DNA from: Massilia rhizosphaerae
GTDB taxonomy: Bacteria; Pseudomonadota; Gammaproteobacteria; Burkholderiales; Burkholderiaceae_D
NCBI RefSeq assembly: GCF_016093545.1
Contig: NZ_JADKYX010000007.1
Location: 186,001 to 250,000 of the forward strand
DNA length: 64,000 nucleotides
Reading direction: 5' to 3'
Positions 29,673 to 36,986 of the stretch are shown in pieces (position 1 is the stretch's first letter; each line of letters begins with the position of its first letter). The notes under the pieces are model-generated. The model had not been told where the DNA came from. It made no database searches and saw only the letters and a program-made list of their open reading frames with translations. The translations under genes were made by a program, and so were the position numbers.

Positions 29673-31604
29673 TCAGGCTTCCACGAGGAAGCGGCTGCGC
29701 ATCTCCAGGTGCAGCGCGTGGCAGAAGTGGGTGCAGTAGATCCAGTACGCACCGGGTTTGTCGGCCTTGAAGGTGACCGACTTGGTTTCCTGCGGATTCA
29801 CGATGAAGTTGATGTTGTAGTGGGGGATGGCGCAACCGTGCGTCAAGTCTTCGACCTTGTCGTGATTGGTGAGCGTGATCGTGACTTCGTCGCCCTTCTT
29901 GACCTTGATGAGCGGCAGGCTGTAGGTCGGCGCCTGCGACATCATGCGCACATGCACCTTGTTGCCCTTGCGCTCGATGCCGGCGTTCTCCGGTTTGACG
30001 GCGTTCGGGAAGTCGTCCATGTTGTAGATCTGACGCGTCTTCACGATGTCCCGGCGCATGATGATGGCATCGTGCGGTTCCGGATACGCGGTATGGTCCG
30101 AAACGATGCGCATCTTGTCGCCGGTGATGTCGATCAATTGTTCAGTCTCGGGATGGAGCGGGCCGACCGGCAGGAAACGGTCTTTCGAGAACTTGTTCCC
30201 CGAGTTGAAGTACTTGCCGTCGGCTTCCTTCGTTTCGCCCATCGAGATATAGCCGTGGCCCGGCTGGTAGTGCACGTCGACGCGGTCGAGCACGGGCTTG
30301 ACCGACTTGTCGCCCTTGTACTGCGCGATCGCCTTGTCGACGTTCCACTTGACGATCTGGCTGTCGAGGAACAGCGTGGTATAGGCATTGCCCTTGCCGT
30401 CGAAGGCGGTATGCAGCGGGCCCAGGCCGATTTCCGGCTCCGCCACGACGGCGTCGCGTTCGGTCTTCAGGTCGCCGTTGAACCACTTGGTGACGAGCGC
30501 GAGTTCGATGACGGTGGCCGTCGGCGACAGCTTGCCGGAACAGACGAAATACTTGCCGTCCGGGCTGGCATTGACGCCGTGCGGATTTTTTCCGACCGGG
30601 ACGTAGCAGGTGACGGCCGTCTTCGGATCGCCGTTGGCGGCCTTGCGGCCGTCGACGACCGGCACTTTCGAGTGGCCGATCGTGGTGAACTTGCCGTCCT
30701 TGACCAGTTGTTCGATGCGGGCCACGTTGAAGAAGACGCAGGCATCGCGCTCGGCCGCCATCATGCCGGCCTGGTCGGCGGCATTCTCGGTGTTGTACTG
30801 GTTCGACGCGACCAGCGTGCCGTCGTAGGACGTCGCCACCAGGTCGCAGTTGCCGTCGATGCGCACTTGCCAGCGCACGTCCATCGTCGCGGCGTCGACG
30901 CACGAGAACAGCACGCCCCACTTGCTCGGATCGTCGAGATCGTGGCCGTCGTTCGGCAGCGGCACGTGGAATTCGCCGCCGCAGAATACGCGCGTCGTGT
31001 AATTGATTTTCGGGTCGACCGGATCGCGCTTGTCCGGGAAGATGCCGTGGAATCCCATCACGTTCGGCAACTGCGTGATCTTGTCGCATTCCATCGTGTC
31101 CATGCGGATGCGGGCGAGGCGCGCGTTGATCTTGTCGTTGACGAACAGCCAGCGGCCGTCGTACGTGCCGTCCTTGTAGCTGCCGTGGACGTGGTGCGTG
31201 TCGCCCGTCACGTATTTCAGGCTGCCGTCCGGATTGGTCCCGAGAATCGCCTTCGATTCATTGGTGATGCCCCAGCCGACCATCGGATCGATGTTGAACA
31301 CCGGAATGCGGCGTAACGTCCGGCCGGACGGAATACCGATGATGCGCGCTTCGCCCGAGTGGCCGCCGCTGGCGAAGAGGTAGTAATCGTCGAGCTGGCC
31401 CGGTGCGACTTCGTGGAAGCCGCCGGCAGTCTTGGCGCCGGGAGCCGATTCCGCGAGGGCGGCCTTCGTGCCATCCTCCTTGCAGCCGGACAGCAGCGAC
31501 ACGCCCGCGCCGGCCAGGCCGAGCATGGTGCCCGTGCCGAGGAATCGGCGGCGGCTCGTTTGCGGCAAATCGTCAGTTGTTATGGTGTTCTTTCCGTTGC
31601 CCAT
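29673..31604 (-). CDS. nosZ: Nitrous oxide reductase NosZ, predicted Tat lipoprotein
   Basis: Periplasmic copper enzyme reducing N2O to N2, 643 residues. N-terminal Tat motif SRRRFLG (from residue 17) is followed by a hydrophobic stretch and LLSGC, a fitting lipobox with Cys41. The seven-bladed propeller holds the CuZ histidines (DTHHVHG, FHGIF, KNPHGVN, GPLHTAFDG, VHYQPGHG, PEPHDA). The C-terminal cupredoxin domain holds CuA in CTHFCHALHLEM (Cys624, Cys628, His632, Met635). The residue between the two Cys, Trp in Pseudomonas stutzeri, is His626. Overall it is closest to Tat-type clade I enzymes. First gene of the cluster. Confidence 0.97.
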   Translation of the reverse strand: MGNGKNTITTDDLPQTSRRRFLGTGTMLGLAGAGVSLLSGCKEDGTKAALAESAPGAKTAGGFHEVAPGQLDDYYLFASGGHSGEARIIGIPSGRTLRRIPVFNIDPMVGWGITNESKAILGTNPDGSLKYVTGDTHHVHGSYKDGTYDGRWLFVNDKINARLARIRMDTMECDKITQLPNVMGFHGIFPDKRDPVDPKINYTTRVFCGGEFHVPLPNDGHDLDDPSKWGVLFSCVDAATMDVRWQVRIDGNCDLVATSYDGTLVASNQYNTENAADQAGMMAAERDACVFFNVARIEQLVKDGKFTTIGHSKVPVVDGRKAANGDPKTAVTCYVPVGKNPHGVNASPDGKYFVCSGKLSPTATVIELALVTKWFNGDLKTERDAVVAEPEIGLGPLHTAFDGKGNAYTTLFLDSQIVKWNVDKAIAQYKGDKSVKPVLDRVDVHYQPGHGYISMGETKEADGKYFNSGNKFSKDRFLPVGPLHPETEQLIDITGDKMRIVSDHTAYPEPHDAIIMRRDIVKTRQIYNMDDFPNAVKPENAGIERKGNKVHVRMMSQAPTYSLPLIKVKKGDEVTITLTNHDKVEDLTHGCAIPHYNINFIVNPQETKSVTFKADKPGAYWIYCTHFCHALHLEMRSRFLVEA

Positions 31605-31684
31605 CGCATTGCTCCCAAAGTAATGTTCGTTCGGCTGGCGAGGCGCTTTTTACCCAGCCTTCATGACCAACCCGATTGGGATGC

Positions 31685-31726
31685 ATTGTCCGTAGGAATG
31701 AAAAAAATCCAAATGACTTAGATCAA
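31685..31726 (-). promoter_or_regulatory. nos cluster promoter with FNR/DNR-type site
   Basis: On the minus strand TTGAT-CTAA-GTCAT (31713-31726) matches the FNR consensus TTGAT-N4-ATCAA in the first half and partly in the second. A -10-like GACAAT (31685-31690) follows with 32 bp between the two centres, the spacing of a class II FNR promoter (site at -41.5). The expected start is near 31678, giving a roughly 75-nt leader before nosZ. This predicts induction under low oxygen or nitrogen oxides. Confidence 0.65.
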
Positions 31727-31802
31727 GTATATTTTTTTGGGAAGAACAAAGTTGCGCGCCGGCCTGCGGTTCCGCGCAAGCGCCGATTTCGCGCTGCGTG
31801 CT

Positions 31803-31838
31803 GCAAAAAAAAACGGGACTGCGTGTCCCGTTTTTTTT
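31803..31838. terminator. Bidirectional terminator between T6SS module and nos promoter
   Basis: CGGGAC / GTCCCG stem extended by a nine-A run on one side and an eight-T run on the other, loop TGCGT. It lies 17 bp past the stop of the DUF3828 gene on the minus strand and insulates the nos promoter. Confidence 0.92.
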
Positions 31839-31854
31839 GCTGACGCTCGGGAGG

Positions 31855-32373
31855 CTACGGAACCTTCCGGGACAAGACCTGTTTCAGGGACACTTTGTCG
31901 GTCCTTCTGTAGATGACATCCGTAATCTTCCAGAGGCCGCCCACCCGGGCTACTTCGAAATCGATTTGCGTTTTCTTTGCATCGACCGGATCCGTGTAGA
32001 CCACGGATACGACACCCGGCGACGTCGTCGTCACGTCCAGGTCCGTCACCCGCGGATCCTGCGAATCGAACAGCAAGTCGAAGTCGAGATTGCAGATGCC
32101 CTGGTATCGGGTCTGGCATGCCGCGTCCTTGACCAGTAAATCCGCCAGTGCGGGAGCGAAGTATTTTTCAAGCGTCGCTTTGCCCTGGTGCGACAGGTCG
32201 TCTCCAAACAGGTCCGCCTGGCTTGCCACAGCCTGCCACGCAAAATCCTTGTACAGCTTCGCGACCACGACGGCTTCGCTATCCGCTTTCGTGGCAAGGG
32301 CCGGGCCGGTCCATCCGATTGCCAGGGCAGCCGCAGCGGTCAGGGCGAGACGTTTAACGGCGATAGACGGCAT
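31855..32373 (-). CDS. Secreted DUF3828-like protein, candidate T6SS immunity protein
   Basis: A 172-residue protein with a Sec signal peptide (MPSIAVKRLALTAAAALAIG... cleaved near ALAT-KA). The mature part (VAKLYKDFAW, SDKADLF-like helices, then VVSVVYTDPVDAKKTQIDFEV and GGLWKITDVIYR) looks like a DUF3828/NTF2-type small domain; two Cys (ACQTRYQGIC) may form a disulfide. It overlaps the upstream amidase gene by 20 bp, the arrangement expected for a periplasmic immunity protein against a co-encoded peptidoglycan amidase. The immunity role is inference. The ATG at 32373 has AAGGAG 10 nt upstream. Confidence 0.82.
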   Translation of the reverse strand: MPSIAVKRLALTAAAALAIGWTGPALATKADSEAVVVAKLYKDFAWQAVASQADLFGDDLSHQGKATLEKYFAPALADLLVKDAACQTRYQGICNLDFDLLFDSQDPRVTDLDVTTTSPGVVSVVYTDPVDAKKTQIDFEVARVGGLWKITDVIYRRTDKVSLKQVLSRKVP

Positions 32374-32734
32374 AACTCGGCTTCTCCTTTGCATATGCGG
32401 TTCCCGGCCAAAAGCCGTGCTGGATAAAATCCGAGATCCAGTCCTTTCCATCGTAGCCGGCAATGTGGCCGGCCGGGTTACCATGCTTGGTTGGCTGAAT
32501 CACGACAATATCGCCTCGCTGGAACGGGAACGTGTCGGGATTATCAACCGAAATGGCATGAAAGCCATTGCTCAGTAGTGTGGGACCATACAGTCTGGCT
32601 GGCGTCGGATGACCCTTGGTGTCCGCACCGCCTGCCTCAAGAGCCAGGCGAACGAATTTTGCACAATGCGACTGGCTATGCTTGCCGGCGTGCTCGCGCA
32701 GGTAGGTCGCAAATTTGATCGTGTCGAATGGCAT
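32354..32734 (-). CDS. Small NlpC/P60- or CHAP-type amidase, candidate T6SS effector
   Basis: A 126-residue protein without a signal peptide. It shows the papain-like amidase plan: Cys24 at a helix start (SHCAKFVRLALEAGG), GDIVVIQ strand, His90 (PAGHIAGYDG) and an acidic residue, Asp102 (WISDFIQ). Such compact Cys-His-Asp enzymes cut peptidoglycan peptides and are known as type VI amidase (Tae) effectors. The hcp gene is 12 bp upstream, fitting a cargo loaded inside the Hcp tube. The ATG at 32734 has GGAGG 6 nt upstream. No specific Tae family is claimed. Confidence 0.85.
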   Translation of the reverse strand: MPFDTIKFATYLREHAGKHSQSHCAKFVRLALEAGGADTKGHPTPARLYGPTLLSNGFHAISVDNPDTFPFQRGDIVVIQPTKHGNPAGHIAGYDGKDWISDFIQHGFWPGTAYAKEKPSYAVYRR

Positions 32735-32746
32735 GATCACCTCCGA

Positions 32747-33241
32747 TCACGCAATCTTATTGGCTGCCAGATCCCAACCTCCCGCAGTGTTGCCGGCGCT
32801 TCCGCCACCGATCTTCTGTTGTGTGTACTTCCATTTGATCTTGGAATATTTCAGGTTGACGATCTCGGAAAGATACGATTCATCGCCACCCAGATGCGGC
32901 TTCACCATTCCGATCAATACATTTTCCAGTTCGATGTCAAAATACTTGACTCGCGATCCGTCTCCATCAGCACGGAAAAATTCGAACTTGGCTTTCGGGA
33001 TGGTTTTACCCATCGCGCAGGTCTGAGCAAGGATCGGCGAAGAAAGGTCGGCCAACTTCGTAAACGAGACGTCGTCCAGTTCGGCTCTCTCGGCGGTGTG
33101 ACCGCCTGCAGTCGATGACGTGGCACTCTTTGGTTGAAAGACGCCCCAATGGACGCCCGTCACCTCGATCCAATCCTTATGTTTGTCGTCTTGGGACTCG
33201 CCCTTGATGCCATCGATTTGCAGGTACACGTCAAATGCCAT
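32747..33241 (-). CDS. hcp: Hcp-family type VI secretion tube protein
   Basis: A 164-residue Hcp: MAFDVYLQIDGIKGESQDDKHKDWIEV is the classic start (given here as landmarks MAFDVYLQIDGIKGES and WIEV), then FTKLADLSSPILAQTCAMGK, and the closing strands SEIVNLKYSKIKWKYTQQ. Hcp rings stack into the expelled inner tube and can carry small effectors. No other T6SS structural gene lies in the window, so this is an orphan hcp paired with an effector and a candidate immunity gene. GGAGA precedes the ATG at 33241. Confidence 0.95.
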   Translation of the reverse strand: MAFDVYLQIDGIKGESQDDKHKDWIEVTGVHWGVFQPKSATSSTAGGHTAERAELDDVSFTKLADLSSPILAQTCAMGKTIPKAKFEFFRADGDGSRVKYFDIELENVLIGMVKPHLGGDESYLSEIVNLKYSKIKWKYTQQKIGGGSAGNTAGGWDLAANKIA

Positions 33242-33455
33242 TGCTGTCTCCAGAAAAGCAGGATTATTGATGGGGAAGTGACTCGGCACGCGTTGAACTC
33301 GCCATTCGCACGATGTCGGCCGAGCGGTCAAAGCGTGATTGTTGCGTGTCCCCTTGATAGGCAGTTGGGTGTCAGGCAGGTTCGCAGATGAGCCGGATCA
33401 ATGGAGCAGCAGATTGCTAACGTCATGCCGCCAGCGCGAACGCCGGCGGCGTCGA

Positions 33456-33481
33456 TGACCCGGCGTACTCGAGCCGGGTCA
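33456..33481 (-). terminator. Possible terminator stem-loop after lyase A
   Basis: TGACCCGG / CCGGGTCA, 8-bp stem with a 10-nt loop, about 50 bp past the lyase stop and lacking a T tract. The rest of the 33242-33531 gap shows nothing recognisable beyond upstream sequence of hcp. Confidence 0.45.
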
Positions 33482-33531
33482 CCAAGGTCAGGCAGGACGG
33501 TTGTTCACGTGCTCCCGACGTCTACCGGGTC

Positions 33532-36012
33532 TCACGGCTTGGCAGCGTACAGTCCAATCTCGGACAGCGTCGTGAAGCTCGTGTCGCCGTTATTGGACGT
33601 GATGTTGAGCCGGTACCAGCGATAGGCGCCCGGGCTCGCGACCGTGTAGCTGTGCATCTGGATGCGGTTGGGGAACGCCTGGTCGCTTTGCGTATCGAGC
33701 GTCGTCCAGTTGACGCCGTCGTTGGAGCCCTGGAACTGCCAATCCTTCGGGTCGCGGCCGATCTTGTCGGTGGAGCTGATGACCGTGTAGCGCTGGACCG
33801 TCTCCGTGCGGCCGAGGTCGTACTGCAGCCAGCCCATCACGCCCGAGTAGAACCAGTACGACCCCGAGTTCTGGTCGAAGACGTACTTGGCGTTGGCCGG
33901 GTTGTTGGCGCTGTCGTTCGGGGTGCCGCCGGTGGCGACGTTCACCAGCGGATGGACCGGCGTGGCGCTGTCCTCGGGCGAGCTGCCGCTCGAGCCGGCG
34001 GCGTTCATCGCCATGACGGTGTAGTAGTAGGTCGTGCCGTTGGTCACCGTGGTGTCCGTGTAGCTGCCGCCCTTGACGTTATCCGCGACCGTCACGTAGG
34101 GGCCGCCGCTCGATGTGGCGCGCAGCACCTCATAGCTGGTGGCGCCGAACGACTGCTGCCAGCGCAGCGGGACGGCGCCGTCGCCCGGCTCGGCCAGCAG
34201 CGTCGCGGGCGCGGCCGGGATGGCGGTCGGCGCGCCGCCGTCGCCGCCCGTGACCTGGACGTGGCTGAAGGTGGAGGTATTCAGCGTGCCGTTGGCAACC
34301 GAGGCGACCACGAGGCCGACGTAAATCGTGTCGGGCAGCGGGCCGTCGATGCGGCCGACGTCGGTGGCGGCCCAGTTGGTGCCGTCGGGGGACACGTAGC
34401 CGGTGATCATGTTGCCGATGCGCTCGAGCTTCACCCAGTAAGAGGGCACGGTATTCGCGATGTTGAAGGCCTTGTTGCCGTAGTTCGTGCCGCCGTACAC
34501 CGAGAGGTTCGGCATGTTCTGCTCGGCCTGGATCCGGTTGGTGACGGCCATCCAGGCGCGCGGCGCGCCCTGGGCCAGGCTCGTGCGCATCATGACGCCC
34601 GCCTTTGCGGATATGTTGGTGTTCTGGACCGATTCGACTTTCGCGATGATGGCGCCGTCGCCGGTGAGGGTCTGGTAGGCGAAGTGGCAGCTGTCGCTCG
34701 TGCCCCAGATTTCGGCGCCGCCTCCCTTTACGGTCCATTTGCCGTCGGCGTAGGTGGCCGAGCCGGCCGGAGCGGCGCCGCCGATATCGACATCGGTCAA
34801 GCCAGTGGTGATCGATGCGGTCGCGGGAATGGCCAGTGCCGGCGGGGGCGTCGCCGTCGAGGTATCGACGTCCTTCAGGAACATGAAGCTGGTGCTGTCC
34901 ACCGGCATCCAGAGGCGCCGCTGCGCGATATACGGGGCCTGCATGCCCTTGCGCAGGACGTAGGCGCCATAGATCTGGTTGAGCGCAATGTTGCCGCCGC
35001 CCCAGCCGCCCCATCCGCGGTTGGTATTGTCGGCGATGTAGTAGGCATCGGTCGTCCCGAACGGGAGGAACGGCGTCGGCGCGAGTTCGTTCACGCGCGC
35101 GAAGTATTCACCGGCCGCCAGCAGGCGGTTGTCGAAATCGGAGTAGACGTCGATGCCTTGCTTCCACAGCGCTTCGGCCAGCATCGTCAGCGATTTGAGC
35201 TGCCCGTGAGCGTGTCCCTGGTCGCGCAGGGAGTCGCCGAGCATGCCGATGTCGTTGGAACTGCGCAGGCCGATGTGGGCGAGCGTGCGGGTCTGGGCGA
35301 CGACCCGGTTCAGCGTATCGGCGTCGTCGTTGAAGATGGCCATCAACCCGAGGGCGTTCAGGGCCAGCGCGCCCTTGTTGGCGGCGCCGAACATGTTTTC
35401 GCCGTAGGGGTTCGATGCCGGCATCAGCACGTTGGCGAAATAGTTCTTGACCGTCGCCGTGTCGCTGTCCGTCCAATCCGGCCAGGTGCCGCGCAGGATG
35501 TCCGCGGCGCCCACGAACGCGTAGGCGTAGTCGCCCAGGTCGAGCATCGATTCGCGGCCCGAGAACGCGGTCTGGGTGGTGGCCCACGCCGTCAGGATGT
35601 CGTGCGCCTTTTTCGCGTAGTCTTTGTTGCCGGTGAAATACCACATCCGCGTCAGGTCCCAGATCGCGACCATGTCGTTGCGCCATGGCCAGAGATTCAT
35701 GTCGGGTGCGCGGCTCACGGTCGCGTACGGCCCGGCCATCACGTAGGTGAGCTTGGCCTTGCCGTCGTTTGCCAATTGGTCGTAGGCGGACTTCCATGGC
35801 TGCTTGCCTTGGTCGACGTACGTCTTGAGCGTCTGGAGATCGGAGAGGGTGAGCGGTGCGCCCGGATGCGTGAAACCGGTGGCCTGCGCGGCGCTGTAAC
35901 CCGGCAGCATCGCGGTGCTCAACGCGAGCAGCGCAGCGGCGACACCGGTTCGCTTGAACTTGCGGGCCGTCGTTCGGATCGTCATGGAGCATTCTTTGGA
36001 ACTGTTTTTCAT
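33532..36012 (-). CDS. Secreted alginate-lyase-type enzyme with ConA-like, FN3 and F5/8C domains (copy A)
   Basis: An 826-residue exported enzyme. Signal peptide (TGVAAALLALSTAMLPGYSAAQA); alginate_lyase-type alpha/alpha barrel, about residues 45-390 (for example LWPWRNDMVAIWDLTRMWYF, YGENMFGAANKGALAL, SLRDQGHAHGQL); a concanavalin/DUF1349-like beta-sandwich, about 405-600; fibronectin III, about 605-695; and a C-terminal discoidin (F5/8 type C) carbohydrate-binding domain (DPKDWQFQGSNDGVNWTTLD). It should act outside the cell on a uronic-acid polysaccharide; the exact substrate is not readable from sequence. It is a tandem paralog of copy B at 36987-39428, and the second halves are nearly identical. 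Confidence 0.9.
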   Translation of the reverse strand: MKNSSKECSMTIRTTARKFKRTGVAAALLALSTAMLPGYSAAQATGFTHPGAPLTLSDLQTLKTYVDQGKQPWKSAYDQLANDGKAKLTYVMAGPYATVSRAPDMNLWPWRNDMVAIWDLTRMWYFTGNKDYAKKAHDILTAWATTQTAFSGRESMLDLGDYAYAFVGAADILRGTWPDWTDSDTATVKNYFANVLMPASNPYGENMFGAANKGALALNALGLMAIFNDDADTLNRVVAQTRTLAHIGLRSSNDIGMLGDSLRDQGHAHGQLKSLTMLAEALWKQGIDVYSDFDNRLLAAGEYFARVNELAPTPFLPFGTTDAYYIADNTNRGWGGWGGGNIALNQIYGAYVLRKGMQAPYIAQRRLWMPVDSTSFMFLKDVDTSTATPPPALAIPATASITTGLTDVDIGGAAPAGSATYADGKWTVKGGGAEIWGTSDSCHFAYQTLTGDGAIIAKVESVQNTNISAKAGVMMRTSLAQGAPRAWMAVTNRIQAEQNMPNLSVYGGTNYGNKAFNIANTVPSYWVKLERIGNMITGYVSPDGTNWAATDVGRIDGPLPDTIYVGLVVASVANGTLNTSTFSHVQVTGGDGGAPTAIPAAPATLLAEPGDGAVPLRWQQSFGATSYEVLRATSSGGPYVTVADNVKGGSYTDTTVTNGTTYYYTVMAMNAAGSSGSSPEDSATPVHPLVNVATGGTPNDSANNPANAKYVFDQNSGSYWFYSGVMGWLQYDLGRTETVQRYTVISSTDKIGRDPKDWQFQGSNDGVNWTTLDTQSDQAFPNRIQMHSYTVASPGAYRWYRLNITSNNGDTSFTTLSEIGLYAAKP

Positions 36013-36194
36013 CGGTACCCTTCGTTAATAAACATCACTCACCAGCGCGTCGATCGTGAAGCCGAGGCGACAACCTCGGCAATACGGCGTCGTGCGCCGG
36101 AACCGTCACGTTCAAGGGCGTCCCGGGCGTCCCCGTCGCCTTGCCCGCAGCCTCGCTTGGACACGAGGAATTTGTTCGAGCGTCAAACTGTTAA

Positions 36195-36224
36195 ATTATG
36201 GCAGTCATATTGCCGTACGGCAAT
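36195..36224 (-). promoter_or_regulatory. Promoter of lyase A with 16-bp palindrome over the -35
   Basis: On the minus strand TTGCCG (36218-36223), 17-bp spacer, CATAAT (36195-36200). The -35 lies in the perfect palindrome ATTGCCGTACGGCAAT (36209-36224), a probable operator. The predicted leader is about 175 nt long. The leader and -10 region resemble those of lyase B (about 39466-39620). The rest of 36013-36349 is AT-rich and featureless. Confidence 0.6.
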
Positions 36225-36352
36225 AGCTTTCGTATGTATAAATATTGCGAAGAATTAATTTAACATTAATTTTTCCAGCGCGACGTTCAGTTTGTGTTAA
36301 CGAATGGCATCGATGAATACCTGTGGGACACAGGCCGCGACAAGCACGTATG

Positions 36353-36574
36353 ATGCTGAAGGGCGATACGGTGTACTTGCAGCTGACGGACTACGGCATG
36401 AAGCAGGTCGAGGAACCGCAAGACGCGCACGACAAGGACGAAGACTTCCTCGGTAGCGTGCTGAAGGCGATGGCGCTCAGCGGCGTGAAGCAATTCCTCA
36501 ACCACGGCCTGGCGCTGTCGTTGGCCGACACGCGGTCCGGGCAACGTTGCCGGCATGCCGGCCTAAGGGCGCGT
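36353..36574 (+). pseudogene. Probable gene relic between the two lyases
   Basis: The frame from ATG at 36353 reads like real protein for about 62 residues (GDTVYLQLTDYGMKQVEEPQ, then DFLGSVLKAMALSGVKQFLN), then runs antisense into the DUF1232 gene without a stop. A shift near 36538 would give a natural end at 36574. Upstream, another frame reads GIDEYLWDTGRDKHV and stops in TGATG over this ATG. No ribosome site is seen. This fits a frameshifted relic of a small hypothetical protein; it could also be a short intact gene wrongly framed here. No family is recognised. Confidence 0.35.
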
Positions 36575-36820
36575 AAAACCGTCGAGGACGTGCGCGGGCA
36601 GCATTTTCACCATGGCGTGCAGGACGAGCGGCACGAGCACGAGCTCATCGACCGCGCCGATCACGGGCAGCGTGAAATTCAACGGCTCGACAGCGAACAG
36701 CGCGAGGCCGGCCAGGCCGGGCAACAACCACCCGGGACGTTTCTCGTGCCGGAGGGCGAACCACAGCAGGCGCAGGTCCTGGCCGGCGACGACGCGCCAC
36801 AATGCAAAGATGCGTTTCAT
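36563..36820 (-). CDS. DUF1232 (YkvA-like) membrane protein
   Basis: An 85-residue protein starting MKRIFALWRVVAGQDLRLLW, with the DUF1232 core hydrophobic segments (WLLPGLAGLALFAVEPLNF and VIGAVDELVLVPLVLHAMVK); the P-x-D-E-L-V-L-P-type centre is visible as IGAVDELVLVPL. Function unknown; likely an inner-membrane protein. GGAGGG lies 6 nt before the ATG at 36820. It sits between the tandem lyases in the same orientation. Confidence 0.85.
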   Translation of the reverse strand: MKRIFALWRVVAGQDLRLLWFALRHEKRPGWLLPGLAGLALFAVEPLNFTLPVIGAVDELVLVPLVLHAMVKMLPAHVLDGFTRP

Positions 36821-36940
36821 GGCTTCCCTCCATGGATCAGGGTGTTTTGCGGTGCCTCCTACATGGGACGTCCGGGCCTGAACACAATAGGAAACGAGCA
36901 AGCCGGGTTGAAAAGCGCCGGCCCGCACCGTCGGCGGATG

Positions 36941-36973
36941 AACCCCAAGAGCCGGTGCCCAGCTTTTGGGGTT
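36941..36973 (-). terminator. Stem-loop after lyase B
   Basis: AACCCCAAGAGC / GCTTTTGGGGTT, a 12-bp stem (one G-U) with a 9-nt loop, 14 bp past the lyase B stop. No T tract follows, so termination is probable but not certain. Confidence 0.6.
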
Positions 36974-36986
36974 CGGTTCATGCGTC

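Noticed and set aside
32747..33241. Prophage tail-tube gene
   Set aside because: Hcp is structurally like phage tail tubes, but the sequence start and motifs are Hcp, and no phage genes flank it.
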